Assembly (NCBI RefSeq): GCF_023734135.1
Contig: NZ_AP025730.1
Coordinates: 1,798,001-1,862,000 of the forward strand
Direction of reading: 5' to 3'
DNA: 64,000 nt
DNA from: Sphaerotilus microaerophilus
Lineage (GTDB): Bacteria > Pseudomonadota > Gammaproteobacteria > Burkholderiales > Burkholderiaceae_C
The translations under genes and the position numbers were made by a program. Positions 38,247 through 47,624 of the stretch are shown piece by piece. The notes below the pieces were generated by a model, which ran no database searches, was not told the origin of the DNA, and saw nothing but the letters and a program-made list of their open reading frames with translations. Position 1 is the first letter of the stretch. Each line of letters opens with the position of its first letter.

Positions 38247-39401
38247 ATGCGCAGGCGTGCAGTGGCGGTGGGTGGGGTGAGTCTGGTCATGCTGGGGGCG
38301 CTGGGCTGGTGGGCCGCGCGGGCTGCCAGTGGCACGACGGCGCTGTCCGCTGCCGCGGCAGCCTCTGCGCCGATGGTGCTGGAGTTTTCGGCGCGCGAGG
38401 TGGTGACCGCCCAGCGGCTGGCACTGCCGAGCGTGGTGGAGTTTTCCGGCGCCCTGGTGGCGCCGGGCACCGCGGTGGTGCGCGCCAAGGCCCCCGGGCG
38501 GCTGCTGAGCCTGGCGGTGGCCGAGGGCCAGCGCGTGCGGGCCGGCCAGGTGCTGGGCCAGATCGACCAGAGCGAGCTGGCCAGCCGCCTGCGCGAGCGC
38601 GAGGCTGCCACCGAGGCGGCACGCGCCCAGTTCACGCTGGCCGAGCGCCAGCACCGTGCCAACGAGGGGCTGGCGGCGCAGCAGTTCATCGCGCCTACCG
38701 CGCTCGAGACCTCGCTGAGCCAGATGAACGCTGCGCGCGCCCAGTGGCAGAGCGCCCAGGCGCAGCTCGACACGCTGCGTCTGGCGCAGCGCGACGCCAC
38801 ACTGACCGCGCCGATCGCCGGCATCGTGGCCAAGCGGCAGGTGCTGCCGGGCGAGCAGCTGGCCGTCGAACAGGCGGTGCTGACCATCGTCGACCTGGCG
38901 CGGCTGGAGCTGGCCGGGCTGGTCGGCACGCACGAGGTGGCGCGGCTGCGCCCTGGGCTGGCGGTGCAGGTGCAGGTTGAGGGGCACGATCAGCCGGCGC
39001 AGGCGCGCATCGAGCGCATCGCCCCGGCGGCCGAGCCGGGCACGCGCTCGATCGGCGTCACCGTGGCGCTGCCCAATCCGGACGAACGCTACCGCGCCGG
39101 CCCCTACGCTGTGGCGCGCGTCGTGCTGGACGACGCCACGCCGCGCCTGACGCTGCCCGCCACGGCGCTGACCTCGGCCTCCGGCCAGGAGCACGTCTGG
39201 ACGCTGGAGGCGGGCAAGCTGATGCGCCGGGCCGTGACCACCGGGCGGCGCGATGCAGCGTCCGGCCGTGTCGAGCTGCTGGCGGGGCTGCCCGAGGGCG
39301 TGCCGGTGCTGCTGGCGCGCTTCGACAACCTGCGCGAGGGCGCGCCGGCCCGGGTGCGTGGCGAGGCGGCCGTCCCCGTCCCCATGGCGGTGTCGCGTTG
39401 A
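38247..39401 (+). CDS. RND efflux periplasmic adaptor subunit
   Basis: The 384-residue membrane-fusion protein has an N-terminal anchor (VGGVSLVMLGALGWWAARAA), a lipoyl/barrel-sandwich half (APGTAVVRAKAPGRLLSLAV, EGQRVRAGQVLGQID), a coiled-coil hairpin (residues about 115-180), the second lipoyl half (TLTAPIAGIVAKRQVLPGEQ) and beta-barrel and membrane-proximal parts. It bridges the inner-membrane pump encoded next to an outer-membrane channel; no TolC-type gene is present here. The pump gene starts 34 bases downstream. The substrate is unknown. Confidence 0.92.
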   Translation: MRRRAVAVGGVSLVMLGALGWWAARAASGTTALSAAAAASAPMVLEFSAREVVTAQRLALPSVVEFSGALVAPGTAVVRAKAPGRLLSLAVAEGQRVRAGQVLGQIDQSELASRLREREAATEAARAQFTLAERQHRANEGLAAQQFIAPTALETSLSQMNAARAQWQSAQAQLDTLRLAQRDATLTAPIAGIVAKRQVLPGEQLAVEQAVLTIVDLARLELAGLVGTHEVARLRPGLAVQVQVEGHDQPAQARIERIAPAAEPGTRSIGVTVALPNPDERYRAGPYAVARVVLDDATPRLTLPATALTSASGQEHVWTLEAGKLMRRAVTTGRRDAASGRVELLAGLPEGVPVLLARFDNLREGAPARVRGEAAVPVPMAVSR

Positions 39402-39435
39402 CCGCCGCGCCCCGCTTCCGACAGGAGTTCCAGCC

Positions 39436-42400
39436 ATGTGGATGACGCGCGTCGCGATCCGCAACCCGGTGTTCGCCGCCATGGTGATGGTGGCGCTGAC
39501 GGTGCTCGGGCTGTTCGCCTACGCCCGCCTGGGCGTCGAGCAGCTGCCCGACGTGAGCCCGCCGGTGGTCTTCGTCTCGGTGGCCTACCCGGGTGCCTCG
39601 CCGGAGGCGGTCGAGACCGAGATCACCCAGCCGCTGGAGCAGGCGCTCAACGGCGTGGCCGGCGTGAAGATGATCCGCTCCAACAGCTGGGAGGGCCGCA
39701 GCGAGACGGTGGCCGAGTTCCAGCTCGATGCCGACGTGCAGCGCGCCACCCAGGAGGTGCGCGACAAGGTGGCGCAGGTGCAGGTCAACTTCCCGAAGGA
39801 AGCCAAGCAGCCCTTCGTCGGCCGCTTCGACAACGACAACGCCCAGCCCACCGTGGTGCTGGCGCTGCTCTCCCAAGGAAACGCCGGGCCGCCCCAAGTT
39901 TCCTTGACCCCCGTGGGGGGCGGGCAGGGCTCAGCCCTGACCTGGGGGCACACTGAAGGCCGCAGCGCGCGCGAGCTGGCGCTGATCGCCGACCAGACGG
40001 TGCGCCGCCGCCTGGAGCGCGCCGAAGGCGTGGCCCGGGTGGTCAGCACCGGCCTGGCGCAACGCCAGCTGCGCATCGACCTGGACCCGCAGCGCCTGCG
40101 CGCGCTGGGGCTCACGCCGGCCGATGTGTCGGCCGCGCTCGCACGCGCCAACAGCGACCAGCCGGTCGGATTGATCAGCAGCGCGGTGGAGGACGCCGTG
40201 CTGCGCGTGGAGGGCCGCGTGCGCGACCCGCGCCGCTTTGCCGAGGTCGTGATTGCACGGGCCGCCAACGGGGCGGTGGTGACGTTGGCCGACGTGGGCA
40301 CGCTGGTGGACCGCGAGGCCGAGCCGGAATCGATCTCGCGCGTCAACGGCCGCCCGGCGGTGAACTTCCAGGTCTACAAGCAGCAGGACGCCAACGTGGT
40401 GCGCACCGGCGACGCAGTGCTCGAAGCCGCCGAGGAACTGCGCCAGAGCCTGCCGCCGGGCGTGACGCTGGAGACGATCTACGCCAACAGCGACTGGGTG
40501 AAGGACTCGCTGGCCGGCGTGCAGCGTACGCTGATCGAGGGTGCGCTGCTGACCATCGTGATCGTCTTCCTGTTCCTGCACAGCTGGCGCAGCACGGTGA
40601 TCACCGGGCTGACACTGCCGATCGCGGTGATCGCCACCTTCATGGCGGTCTATGCCTTCGGCTTCACGCTGAACTTCATGACGATGATGGCGCTGAGCCT
40701 GTGCATCGGCCTGCTGATCGACGACGCCATCGTGGTGCGCGAGAACATCGTGCGCCACGTCGCCATGGGCAAGGACCACCACCGTGCCGCCGAAGACGGC
40801 ACCAACGAGATCGGCCTGGCGGTGATGGCCACCACCTTCGCGATCTGCGCGGTGTTCGTGCCGGTGGCCTTCATGAAGGGCATCGTTGGCAAGTTCTTCT
40901 TCCCCTTCGGCATCACGGTGACGGTGGCGGTGCTGGTCAGCCTGTTCGTCAGCTTCACGCTCGACCCGATGCTGTCCTCGGTCTGGCCCGACCCGCACTC
41001 GGACCGCGTGCGGCGCTGGCCGGTGGTGCGCCATGCGATCGCGCTGACCGACGGCCTGATGGACGGGCTGCACCGCGCCTACGAGGGGCTGATCGGCTGG
41101 GCCTTCAGCGGGCGGCGCTATCGGCTGCGCTGGTTGCCCCTGCCGGTCTACGGCCGGCCCTTCGACGCCCGGGGCCGGCGCGATGCCACGCAGCCGCGCC
41201 GCTGGCGGCTGGCCACGCTGACGCCGCGCGGCGTGGTGCTGGGCCTGGCCGCGGCCAGCCTGGCCGGCGCGCTGGCGCTGGTGCCGCTGATCGGGGCCGA
41301 GACCATGCCGCAGACCGACCAGGGCTACACCCAGATCACCGTCAAGCTGCCTGTGGGCAGCAGCCTGGCGCGCTCGGACGAGAAGATCCGCCAGGTCGAG
41401 GCCATCGTGATGGCCTTCCCCGAGGTGCGCACGCTCACCACCAGCATCGGCGGCGAGAACGGCCGCAGCCAAGCCACCCTGGGCGTGGGGCTCAAGCCGC
41501 TGGCGGAACGACGGCGCCGCCAGGCCCAGGTCGAGGAGGCGCTGCGCGAGGCGCTCAAGCCGGTGCCGGGCATCGAGATCGCGCTGGGCTGGAACCGGCC
41601 GATCTACGTCGCCCTGCTCGGCCCGGATCCGGCGGTGCTGGAGCGGCTGACCACCGACTTTGCCGCCCAGGTGGCGAAGATCCCCGGCATCACCGACCTG
41701 GAGACCTCGGTCAAGCCCGGCCTGCCGGCCTACGCGGTGCGCCTCAAGCCCGACGCGATGCGCGAGCTGGGCCTGACCGCGCCGCAGCTGGCCGCCAGCC
41801 TGCGCGCCTACGTCAACGGCGAGGTGGCCACCCACTGGACCACGCCCGACGGCGAGCAGGTGGAGGTGCAGCTGCGCCTGCCTGAGGCGCAGCGCCGCAG
41901 CGTGGCCCAGCTCGCCCGCCTGCCGGTGGCCTACGCGAAGGATGGCACGCCCATCGCGCTGGAGAGCGTGGCCACGCTGGTGCCCGTGGCCAATCCGGAT
42001 GTCATCAAGCGCCAGAACCTGCAGCGCCGCCAGGGCGTGTACGCCGGGGTGGACCAGAAATCAGGCCGCGCGGTGGGCGATGTGGGCGCGGACGTGCAGA
42101 AGCTGGTCAAGGCCACCGCGCTGCCGCCGGGCTACCGCTTCGACGTGGGCGGCCAGACCAAGGAGCAGGCGGAGATCTTCGGCGCCATCTTTGCGGCGCT
42201 GGGGCTGGCGGTGATCTTCATCTACATCGTGCTGGCCAGCCAGTTCGGCAGCTTCGTGCAGCCGCTCGCGCTGATGGCCTCGCTGCCGCTGAGCCTGATC
42301 GGCGTGATGGGGGCGCTGCTGCTGTCGGGGTCGACCATCAACCTGTTCTCGATGATCGGGCTGATCATGCTGATGGGCCTGGTGACCAAGAACGCCATCC

Positions 42401-42759
42401 TGCTGGTGGACTTCGCCAACCAGGCCCGCCGCGGCGGCGCCACGGTGGCCGAGGCGCTGCGCCAGGCCGGCCAGGCGCGCATGCGCCCGATCATGATGAC
42501 CACGATGGCGATGGTCTTCGGCATGCTGCCGATGGCGCTGGCGCTCAACCAGGGTGGCGAGATCCAGGCGCCGATGGGCCGCGCCATCATCGGCGGGGTG
42601 ATCACCTCCACGCTGCTGACGCTGGTGGTGGTGCCGGTGATCTACAGCTACCTGGTGCGTGAGCTGCGCGGCCGCAGCGAGCGGTCCGCGGCTGCCAGGG
42701 GCCCGCAAGGAGGGGCAACGCTGTCCGCCCAGCCGGCGGCGCCGCGCGACGAGCTGTGA
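39436..42759 (+). CDS. RND-family efflux transporter, inner membrane subunit
   Basis: The 1107-residue pump has the AcrB/MdtB-type layout: TM1 ([20 protein letters not shown]), a first large periplasmic loop, the TM2-6 block with the proton-relay Asp pair ([17 protein letters not shown], Asp429-Asp430), a second loop, and a final TM block with [20 protein letters not shown]. Two lengths are odd. About 29 residues rich in Gly/Pro/Gln (near residues 146-174) come from a palindromic repeat in the DNA. An Arg-rich cytoplasmic stretch near residues 530-600 also makes it longer than the usual 1030-1050. ATG 39436 follows ACAGGAG. The frame stays open, so the pump is probably made. Confidence 0.93.
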   Translation: MWMTRVAIRNPVFAAMVMVALTVLGLFAYARLGVEQLPDVSPPVVFVSVAYPGASPEAVETEITQPLEQALNGVAGVKMIRSNSWEGRSETVAEFQLDADVQRATQEVRDKVAQVQVNFPKEAKQPFVGRFDNDNAQPTVVLALLSQGNAGPPQVSLTPVGGGQGSALTWGHTEGRSARELALIADQTVRRRLERAEGVARVVSTGLAQRQLRIDLDPQRLRALGLTPADVSAALARANSDQPVGLISSAVEDAVLRVEGRVRDPRRFAEVVIARAANGAVVTLADVGTLVDREAEPESISRVNGRPAVNFQVYKQQDANVVRTGDAVLEAAEELRQSLPPGVTLETIYANSDWVKDSLAGVQRTLIEGALLTIVIVFLFLHSWRSTVITGLTLPIAVIATFMAVYAFGFTLNFMTMMALSLCIGLLIDDAIVVRENIVRHVAMGKDHHRAAEDGTNEIGLAVMATTFAICAVFVPVAFMKGIVGKFFFPFGITVTVAVLVSLFVSFTLDPMLSSVWPDPHSDRVRRWPVVRHAIALTDGLMDGLHRAYEGLIGWAFSGRRYRLRWLPLPVYGRPFDARGRRDATQPRRWRLATLTPRGVVLGLAAASLAGALALVPLIGAETMPQTDQGYTQITVKLPVGSSLARSDEKIRQVEAIVMAFPEVRTLTTSIGGENGRSQATLGVGLKPLAERRRRQAQVEEALREALKPVPGIEIALGWNRPIYVALLGPDPAVLERLTTDFAAQVAKIPGITDLETSVKPGLPAYAVRLKPDAMRELGLTAPQLAASLRAYVNGEVATHWTTPDGEQVEVQLRLPEAQRRSVAQLARLPVAYAKDGTPIALESVATLVPVANPDVIKRQNLQRRQGVYAGVDQKSGRAVGDVGADVQKLVKATALPPGYRFDVGGQTKEQAEIFGAIFAALGLAVIFIYIVLASQFGSFVQPLALMASLPLSLIGVMGALLLSGSTINLFSMIGLIMLMGLVTKNAILLVDFANQARRGGATVAEALRQAGQARMRPIMMTTMAMVFGMLPMALALNQGGEIQAPMGRAIIGGVITSTLLTLVVVPVIYSYLVRELRGRSERSAAARGPQGGATLSAQPAAPRDEL
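39871..39957 (+). repeat. palindromic REP-like element inserted in frame in the RND pump gene
   Basis: Three inverted repeats stand close together: AAGGAAAC/GTTTCCTT (39875-39882 and 39898-39905), CCCCC-GT-GGGGG, and CAGGGC-TCA-GCCCTG. The sequence resembles the short GC-rich palindromic repeats found between genes in Comamonadaceae and related genomes. Here it adds 87 bases, 29 codons, between ALLS and [13 protein letters not shown] of the pump. Confidence 0.65.
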
Positions 42760-42783
42760 CGCCGCCGGGCTGAGCGGTGCGGT

Positions 42784-43503
42784 TCAACTCGCGGCGGTGT
42801 CGTCGTCGCTACTGCGGCCAGCGGCAGCGCCCATCGCCTCTTGCCACATCCGCTTGGGCACATGGCGGGTCAGCCGGATCAGCGCCTGCTCGACCAGTGC
42901 CGGGTGGATCTCGTGGCCGACGCCCTGGGCGATGTCCAGTGTCGCGTCCCCGTCCAGGGCGCCGAGGTGCTCGATGGCCTCGCGGGCGTGCGCGGCCGGG
43001 ATCACCGGGTCGGCCCCGCCGTGGAAGAAGTGCAGTGTCGTCAGCCGCGGCGGCTGGGCCGGCAGCGAGGCGTAGCGGCCGGAGAAGGCCAGCACCCGGC
43101 CGGCCAGGCCATCCGCCTGGGCGATGGCTTCGAGCGCCATGATCGAGCCCTGCGAGAAGCCGATCAGCGCGGTGGCTGCCTCGCCCACGCCCAGGCGCTG
43201 CTGCGTGGAGCGGATGAAGGCCAGCAGCGCCGGCAGTGCCTCGGCCACGCGCGCCGGGCGGTTGGCCTCGGTCACACCCAGCACGGAGAACCACTGGCGG
43301 CCGGCACCGCCGCCATCAAAGGCGTGAAAGCCCTGCGGCAGCACGAAGGCCGCCTGCGGGAACTGCCGTTGCAGGAAGTGCGCCAGCGGCAGCAGCCCTT
43401 CGGCGCTGGCGCCAACGCCATGCAGCAGGATGAAGAGCTGCCTGGCATCGCCGTCGCTGGGCAGCAGTTCGATCGGGGTCGGGGAGGGGGGCGTCGTGCT
43501 CAT
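42784..43503 (-). CDS. esterase/carboxylesterase YpfH-like
   Basis: The 239-residue protein is a small alpha/beta hydrolase. FILLHGVGASAEGLLPLAHF holds the oxyanion HG motif. ALIGFSQGSIMALEA holds the nucleophile Ser near residue 120 (G-F-S-Q-G). FFHGGADPVIP gives the acid Asp, and GVGHEIHPALV the His. The pattern places it with YpfH and acyl-protein-thioesterase-like carboxylesterases. It is cytosolic, and its natural substrate is unknown. It is convergent with the RND pump gene (25-base gap). Confidence 0.88.
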   Translation of the reverse strand: MSTTPPSPTPIELLPSDGDARQLFILLHGVGASAEGLLPLAHFLQRQFPQAAFVLPQGFHAFDGGGAGRQWFSVLGVTEANRPARVAEALPALLAFIRSTQQRLGVGEAATALIGFSQGSIMALEAIAQADGLAGRVLAFSGRYASLPAQPPRLTTLHFFHGGADPVIPAAHAREAIEHLGALDGDATLDIAQGVGHEIHPALVEQALIRLTRHVPKRMWQEAMGAAAGRSSDDDTAAS

Positions 43504-43713
43504 CGCGACACTGTAGCGACGCCCGGCGCTCCCATCGCTTCACGGAACTGAACTCGGCGTTCGAGGATGGGCACGGCTGGTCGGCCGAACTTGGCGCCCA
43601 CAGTCTGCCGCGTGGGGTGCTGTGCCCTCGTTGGCCAGGCAGGGATACGCGCGTGTCCGGACAGGCCGGTGCACATCTGCTAGGCTGGCTTCATTGTCCA
43701 GCCGGAGACTTCC

Positions 43714-43953
43714 ATGCGCCCTGCCGCGAAGTACCTCCTCATCCTCGAATCGGCCGGTGCGATGACTGCGCGCCTGTTCGATGCCGAACATCGACACCTG
43801 AGCGACTTTGACGCCGCCTCCGAGGAGGTCGCCGTGATGACCAGGGGCCTGTATGCCCAGCAGGGTGCGCGGGCCGGTGAGTGGGGCTCGGCCCTCGAAG
43901 GCCACAGCCCGGTGGAACTGGCCGAGGCGCAGGTTTACACCCTCGACCTTTGA
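43714..43953 (+). CDS. small conserved-looking hypothetical protein
   Basis: The 79-residue protein reads as a compact alpha/beta piece: KYLLILESAGAMTARLFDAE, then an acidic helix (DFDAASEEVAVMTRGLYAQ), and VELAEAQVYTLDL. There is no signal peptide, membrane segment or Cys pair. CCGGAGACTTCC before the ATG gives a good ribosome binding site, and codon use matches the chromosome. It is convergent with the threonine aldolase gene. I do not recognise the family. Confidence 0.65.
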   Translation: MRPAAKYLLILESAGAMTARLFDAEHRHLSDFDAASEEVAVMTRGLYAQQGARAGEWGSALEGHSPVELAEAQVYTLDL

Positions 43954-43962
43954 CACCCGCCG

Positions 43963-45042
43963 TCAGCCGGCCGCCGCAGAGCAGGCGGCGCGGAGGTCCG
44001 TCGCAAAGGCATCCACCGACTCAGGCCGAGTGTCCCAGCTGCACATGAATCGGCAGCCGCCTCCGGCGATGAACTCGTAGAAGCGCCAGCCTTCGGTACG
44101 CAACCGCGTGATGGCGGCCGGCGGCAGCTTGGCAAACACCGCATTGGCCTGCGGCGGGTGCAGCAGCTCGACGCCCGGAACGGGCAGCAGCGCTTGGTAC
44201 AGACGCTGCGCCATCGCGTTGGCGTGGCGGGCGTTGGCCAGCCAGGTGTCGTTCTCCAGCAGGCCCAGCCAGGGCGCGGAGATGAAGCGCATCTTCGAGG
44301 CGAGCTGCCCGGCCTGCTTGACGCGGTAGGCGAAGTCCTCGCTCAGCGCGCGGTCGAAGAACACCACCGCCTCGCCCACCGGCAGGCCGTTCTTGGTGCC
44401 GCCGAAGCAGAGCACGTCCACCCCGGCGCGCCAGGTGATGTCGCTCGGGTGGCAGCCCAGCGTGGCCACCGCGTTGGCGAAGCGCGCACCGTCCATGTGC
44501 AGCTTCAGGTGCCGGCGCTTGGCGATCGCCGCGATGGCACGCACCTCGTCCACCGAATACACCGTGCCCAGCTCCGTGGCCTGCGTCAGGCTGACCACCT
44601 TCGGCTTGGGGTAGTGGATGTCGCTGCGCTTGGTGACCAGGGCCTCCACCGCGTCCGGCGTGAGCTTGCCCAGCCGAGCGGCTTCGCTGGAGGTCTCGGC
44701 CACCAGCAGCTTGGAGCCATTGGAGAAGAACTCCGGCCCGCCGCACTCGTCGGTTTCCACATGCGCCACCGAGGTGCAGATCACCGAGTGGTAGCTCTGG
44801 CACAGCGAGGCCAGCGCCAGCGAGTTGGCCGCCGTGCCGTTGAAGACGAAGTAGACGTCGCAGTCGGTCTGGAACAGCTCGCGCAGCGCGTCCGACACCC
44901 GCTGCGTCCAGCGATCCTCGCCGTAGGCCGGCTCATGGCCGCTGCCGTTGGCCTCGTGGAACCAGCGCTCGGCGTTGGGGCACATGCCGGCGTAGTTGTC
45001 GCTGGCGAAGTGTTGGCGGGGATTCGGGGCGGAAGCGCTCAT
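43963..45042 (-). CDS. low-specificity L-threonine aldolase-like PLP enzyme
   Basis: The 359-residue protein is a fold-type I PLP enzyme of the beta-eliminating lyase/threonine aldolase family. Motifs include HFASDNYAGMCPNAERWFHE, YFVFNGTAANSLALASLCQ, LHMDGARFANAVATLG, and the PLP lysine in VLCFGGTKNGLPVGEAVVFF. It splits L-threonine or allo-threonine to glycine and acetaldehyde, which fits a genome with a riboswitch-controlled glycine cleavage system nearby. ATG 45042 overlaps the vapC stop (ATGA, 45039-45042); an in-frame ATG at 45060 is the alternative. Coupling to a toxin-antitoxin operon is unusual. Confidence 0.9.
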   Translation of the reverse strand: MSASAPNPRQHFASDNYAGMCPNAERWFHEANGSGHEPAYGEDRWTQRVSDALRELFQTDCDVYFVFNGTAANSLALASLCQSYHSVICTSVAHVETDECGGPEFFSNGSKLLVAETSSEAARLGKLTPDAVEALVTKRSDIHYPKPKVVSLTQATELGTVYSVDEVRAIAAIAKRRHLKLHMDGARFANAVATLGCHPSDITWRAGVDVLCFGGTKNGLPVGEAVVFFDRALSEDFAYRVKQAGQLASKMRFISAPWLGLLENDTWLANARHANAMAQRLYQALLPVPGVELLHPPQANAVFAKLPPAAITRLRTEGWRFYEFIAGGGCRFMCSWDTRPESVDAFATDLRAACSAAAG

Positions 45043-45473
45043 GGCGGTACGGATGTCCATGGGTCGAAGAGAGGGACGCTGGTGCGAAGAAAGTCGGGCG
45101 TGTTGCGGGTCACCAGCGTCTTGCCGTGGTGCAGTGCGGTCGCGGCAATGAACAGATCCGGCTGCGAATAGGTGTGGCCTGACTTGCGGCCCTGCTCGAC
45201 CAGCAGGCGCCAGCGCAGCAGCACGTCCTCCGAGACGGGCAGCGTGCGCTGACGGAACATCGGCCGCACCCGCCCGTCTAGCCACTCGTGCAGCTCGCGG
45301 CGGCGCAGGGCGTCGTCGACGCACTCGATGCCGAAGCGGATCTCGGCCAGGGTCACCTCGCTGACGAACAGACTCTCCAGCAGTTGGCCGGCGACGAAGT
45401 CGACCACGCGCGCGTCCGGGCGCGGCCGCCGCAGCTCCGACAGCACGTTGGTGTCGAGCAGCCAGCCGCTCAC
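45039..45473 (-). CDS. vapC: VapC-type PIN-domain toxin
   Basis: The 144-residue protein is a PIN-domain nuclease with the expected acidic residues: WLLDTNVLSELRRP (Asp), VSEVTLAEIRFGIE (Glu), and SQPDLFIAATALHHGKTLVT (Asp). VapC toxins cleave tRNA or rRNA and are held by the antitoxin. The gene overlaps its antitoxin by four bases (ATGA, 45470-45473) and threonine aldolase by four bases, so all three are probably translated as one coupled unit. Confidence 0.93.
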   Translation of the reverse strand: MSGWLLDTNVLSELRRPRPDARVVDFVAGQLLESLFVSEVTLAEIRFGIECVDDALRRRELHEWLDGRVRPMFRQRTLPVSEDVLLRWRLLVEQGRKSGHTYSQPDLFIAATALHHGKTLVTRNTPDFLRTSVPLFDPWTSVPP

Positions 45474-45775
45474 AGCTCGACCTCTCGCACCGGCATCGGC
45501 GTCGACCGGGCGGGCTCAATCTCGATGTCCCGGTGGGGCGATGCCTGCAGCGCGTCGATCAGCGCCCGGCCGGTCTGGTCACCCTGCAACCGGTCGAACT
45601 CGGCGGCGTCCACCACTACCACCGCCTGCCGACCATGGACGGTGACGCGCTGCGGCCCGGCCTGATGCGCGAGCCGGACGACTTCGCTGAATCGCGCCTT
45701 CGCGTCCTGCAGCCGCCATGACGCGACGGGCTGTTCCTCGGCGCGCAACGGGTTGGACAATTCAAGACTGGTCAT
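45470..45775 (-). CDS. Phd/YefM-type antitoxin
   Basis: The 101-residue protein has the Phd fold core: SWRLQDAKARFSEVVRLAHQ, QRVTVHGRQAVVVVDAAEFD. Its C-terminal tail (RDIEIEPARSTPMPVREVEL) is the usual disordered toxin-binding segment. Phd antitoxins bind the toxin and repress their own operon. A candidate promoter lies about 20 bases upstream, and no ribosome binding site is evident, so the message may be nearly leaderless. Confidence 0.9.
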   Translation of the reverse strand: MTSLELSNPLRAEEQPVASWRLQDAKARFSEVVRLAHQAGPQRVTVHGRQAVVVVDAAEFDRLQGDQTGRALIDALQASPHRDIEIEPARSTPMPVREVEL

Positions 45776-45792
45776 GCTGACCAGATTAGCAC

Positions 45793-45822
45793 GATATGGA
45801 TTGAGTCAGTTCGTCAGTGCAA
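45793..45822 (-). promoter_or_regulatory. possible promoter of the antitoxin-toxin-aldolase operon
   Basis: On the minus strand, TTGCAC, 18 bases, then CATATC, in an AT-richer gap directly before the antitoxin gene. Match to sigma-70 boxes is moderate. Confidence 0.35.
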
Positions 45823-45845
45823 TTTCGTCCATCGACAACAGGCAT

Positions 45846-46322
45846 TCAAAACAGCCGTGGATCGAACTGGAACGGCTGACGCTCGATTCTCAGCCGGATG
45901 GCGCTGTAGCGGGGGTGGGCCGGGTTGAGGATCAGGTTGTGCTCGGCTGGTTCGACGAAGGACGGTACCCACAGGCCCAGGCTGGCGATGCCAACGAGCC
46001 AGGTCATGCCGATGGCCTGCGTCGCTGCTTCGTTGCGGCGCCAATCGGCCGGCAGGCCGAGGTCGACAACGTCCAGGATGGGCGCATCGTCCGGCAGGTC
46101 GAGTTGCATCAAGGCCTGATCTCTTGGATGGGCGCCATTGCAGTGCACCCGCTTTTCGAGTTGGCACAGGGCGCGGCTGGACGCGGCGTAGACCACCTGC
46201 AGCGGGCCGCGGGTATGCCAGCGGCCGTTGCCGAGGGTGGAGCCAAACCCCCGCGAAGCCAGCAGTGCGGGTTCGGCGGGGACTGGGTTCGGGCAGTGGC
46301 CGATGCGCCAGACGGTCGTCAA
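45846..46322 (-). CDS. RES-domain toxin
   Basis: The 158-residue protein has RES-family features: VWRIGHCPN at the start, GNGRWHTRGPLQVVYAASSR with the key Arg and Tyr, LEKRVH with the key Glu, and LNPAHPRYSAIRL near the end. RES toxins destroy NAD+. The likely start is TTG 46322, which overlaps the antitoxin stop as TTGA; no in-frame ATG gives the conserved VWR start. The frame stays open upstream across the antitoxin gene, but that part is not family-like. Confidence 0.87.
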   Translation of the reverse strand: MTTVWRIGHCPNPVPAEPALLASRGFGSTLGNGRWHTRGPLQVVYAASSRALCQLEKRVHCNGAHPRDQALMQLDLPDDAPILDVVDLGLPADWRRNEAATQAIGMTWLVGIASLGLWVPSFVEPAEHNLILNPAHPRYSAIRLRIERQPFQFDPRLF

Positions 46323-46831
46323 ACGACCCCGCCGTACTTGATGGCCAGCAGGATGTCCTTCACGCGCTGCGCGCCATAGCCGGTCTTGGCGGTTTCGAGG
46401 GGCGTTTCGCCATCGAGCATCGGGTGGGGCTGACGCAGCCAGCGTGAGGCGTCGGCCTCGGACTCGAAGGTGTCGCAGGCCATCTGGTCGAGTTCGAGAA
46501 AGCGAACCACCCCCTCGGCGGCGTGGGTGGGCAGCACCTGATCTTTCGCTGCGCGGCGGGAGGCGGTGCTGCGATCCAGGTCCAGGTAGGCCGCCAGCGT
46601 GCCCTTGGCCAGGCCGAGAAACTCGCCCAACGGCGACACGACCCGGCTGGGGATGCCCCGCCGGATCAGGCGGTCGGCCGAGACGGTGTCGAGCCGCAGC
46701 CCGGCCGGGCCGGTCAGGCCTGGCGCGGTATCGGCGTTGGCGTTGGCGTTGGCGCCGACATCCAGGAACGCCCAGACCGACGCGCGCGCCTGACTGCGGC
46801 TGACCGATGGGGCAGTGGTGGGATAGGTCAT
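46319..46831 (-). CDS. Xre/MbcA/ParS (DUF2384-type) antitoxin
   Basis: The 170-residue protein has an N-terminal helix-turn-helix part (LGLAKGTLAAYLDLDRSTAS) and a C-terminal toxin-binding domain (HPMLDGETPLETAKTGYGAQ, RVKDILLAIKYGGVV), the usual Xre-DUF2384 layout that partners RES toxins. Near residues 27-34 a three-times-repeated 6-base unit codes Asn-Ala repeats (GANANANADTAP), inside a weakly conserved linker. The gene precedes and overlaps the toxin gene by four bases. Confidence 0.88.
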   Translation of the reverse strand: MTYPTTAPSVSRSQARASVWAFLDVGANANANADTAPGLTGPAGLRLDTVSADRLIRRGIPSRVVSPLGEFLGLAKGTLAAYLDLDRSTASRRAAKDQVLPTHAAEGVVRFLELDQMACDTFESEADASRWLRQPHPMLDGETPLETAKTGYGAQRVKDILLAIKYGGVV

Positions 46832-46884
46832 GCTGCAATTACATCACTTGGTTGATGCAAGTGCAACGACACGGGTGACTTTCA

Positions 46885-47365
46885 ACCCTGGTCGAAAGCG
46901 GTCACCGGCACACACGAACAGAACAAATTCCGATCCCCATACACGTTGTCCACCCGGCCCACCGGCGCCCAGTACTTCTGGCGCTTCAGGCTGGCCAGCA
47001 TGGCGTCGCAGAAGCGGTCCAGCTCCACCAGGGGCTCGCTCTCGGTGGGCTCGGCCATCAGCGCGCCGGGCACCGGGAAGCTCAGCGTGGGCGCGTGGAA
47101 GCCGTAGTCGATCAGGCGCTTGGCCACGTCCTCGGCGCTGATGCCCGACGTTTCCTTCAGCGGGCGCAGGTCGAGGATGCACTCGTGCGCCACGTCACCC
47201 ACCGATCTGGCTGTACATCCTGCTGCTCGGCATCGCTGCCTAGTGGCGCGGAGCTGATGGTGCCGGCACTCAGTTCTCTGCCGATGTATGCATCGCGATG
47301 GGGGCCAGGAAGGTGACGAGATCCTTCCGCACGCAGACCGAGCCTGCTACCGAAACAACCTGTTG
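46885..47365 (-). pseudogene. gcvP 3'-end remnant (far copy)
   Basis: On the minus strand, 46885-47200 reads as the C-terminal part of glycine dehydrogenase ([31 protein letters not shown], then [20 protein letters not shown]), almost identical to the intact gene at 56390. It lacks about 55 codons; the deletion joint falls on an 8-base repeat, TGGCCAGC, present on both sides in the intact gene. From about 47210 to 47360 the homology continues but is badly decayed and separated by another deletion. No start codon serves it. It is not functional as an enzyme. Confidence 0.85.
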
Positions 47366-47624
47366 GCTTCACGCAACATGCCGCGTATTCGCCGTGTGGA
47401 ACCTGCTGAACGCGGTCGTAGACTCCAGAAAAACACGTAAAAAAGCAAAAAGAGATAGCTCACGGCAAATCTGCTCGATTTGCCGATTCAGGCCAAGTGC
47501 CCGCGGCCTCAGTCAGGTGTTGACTTCGAAACGCGGGGAGGTGATCTCAGGCACGAGCCGCAATTGGCTGTGTGCGATCTTGCGTTTTGATGGGGGTCAA
47601 AATGGGCAACATCGGGTTCAATGT

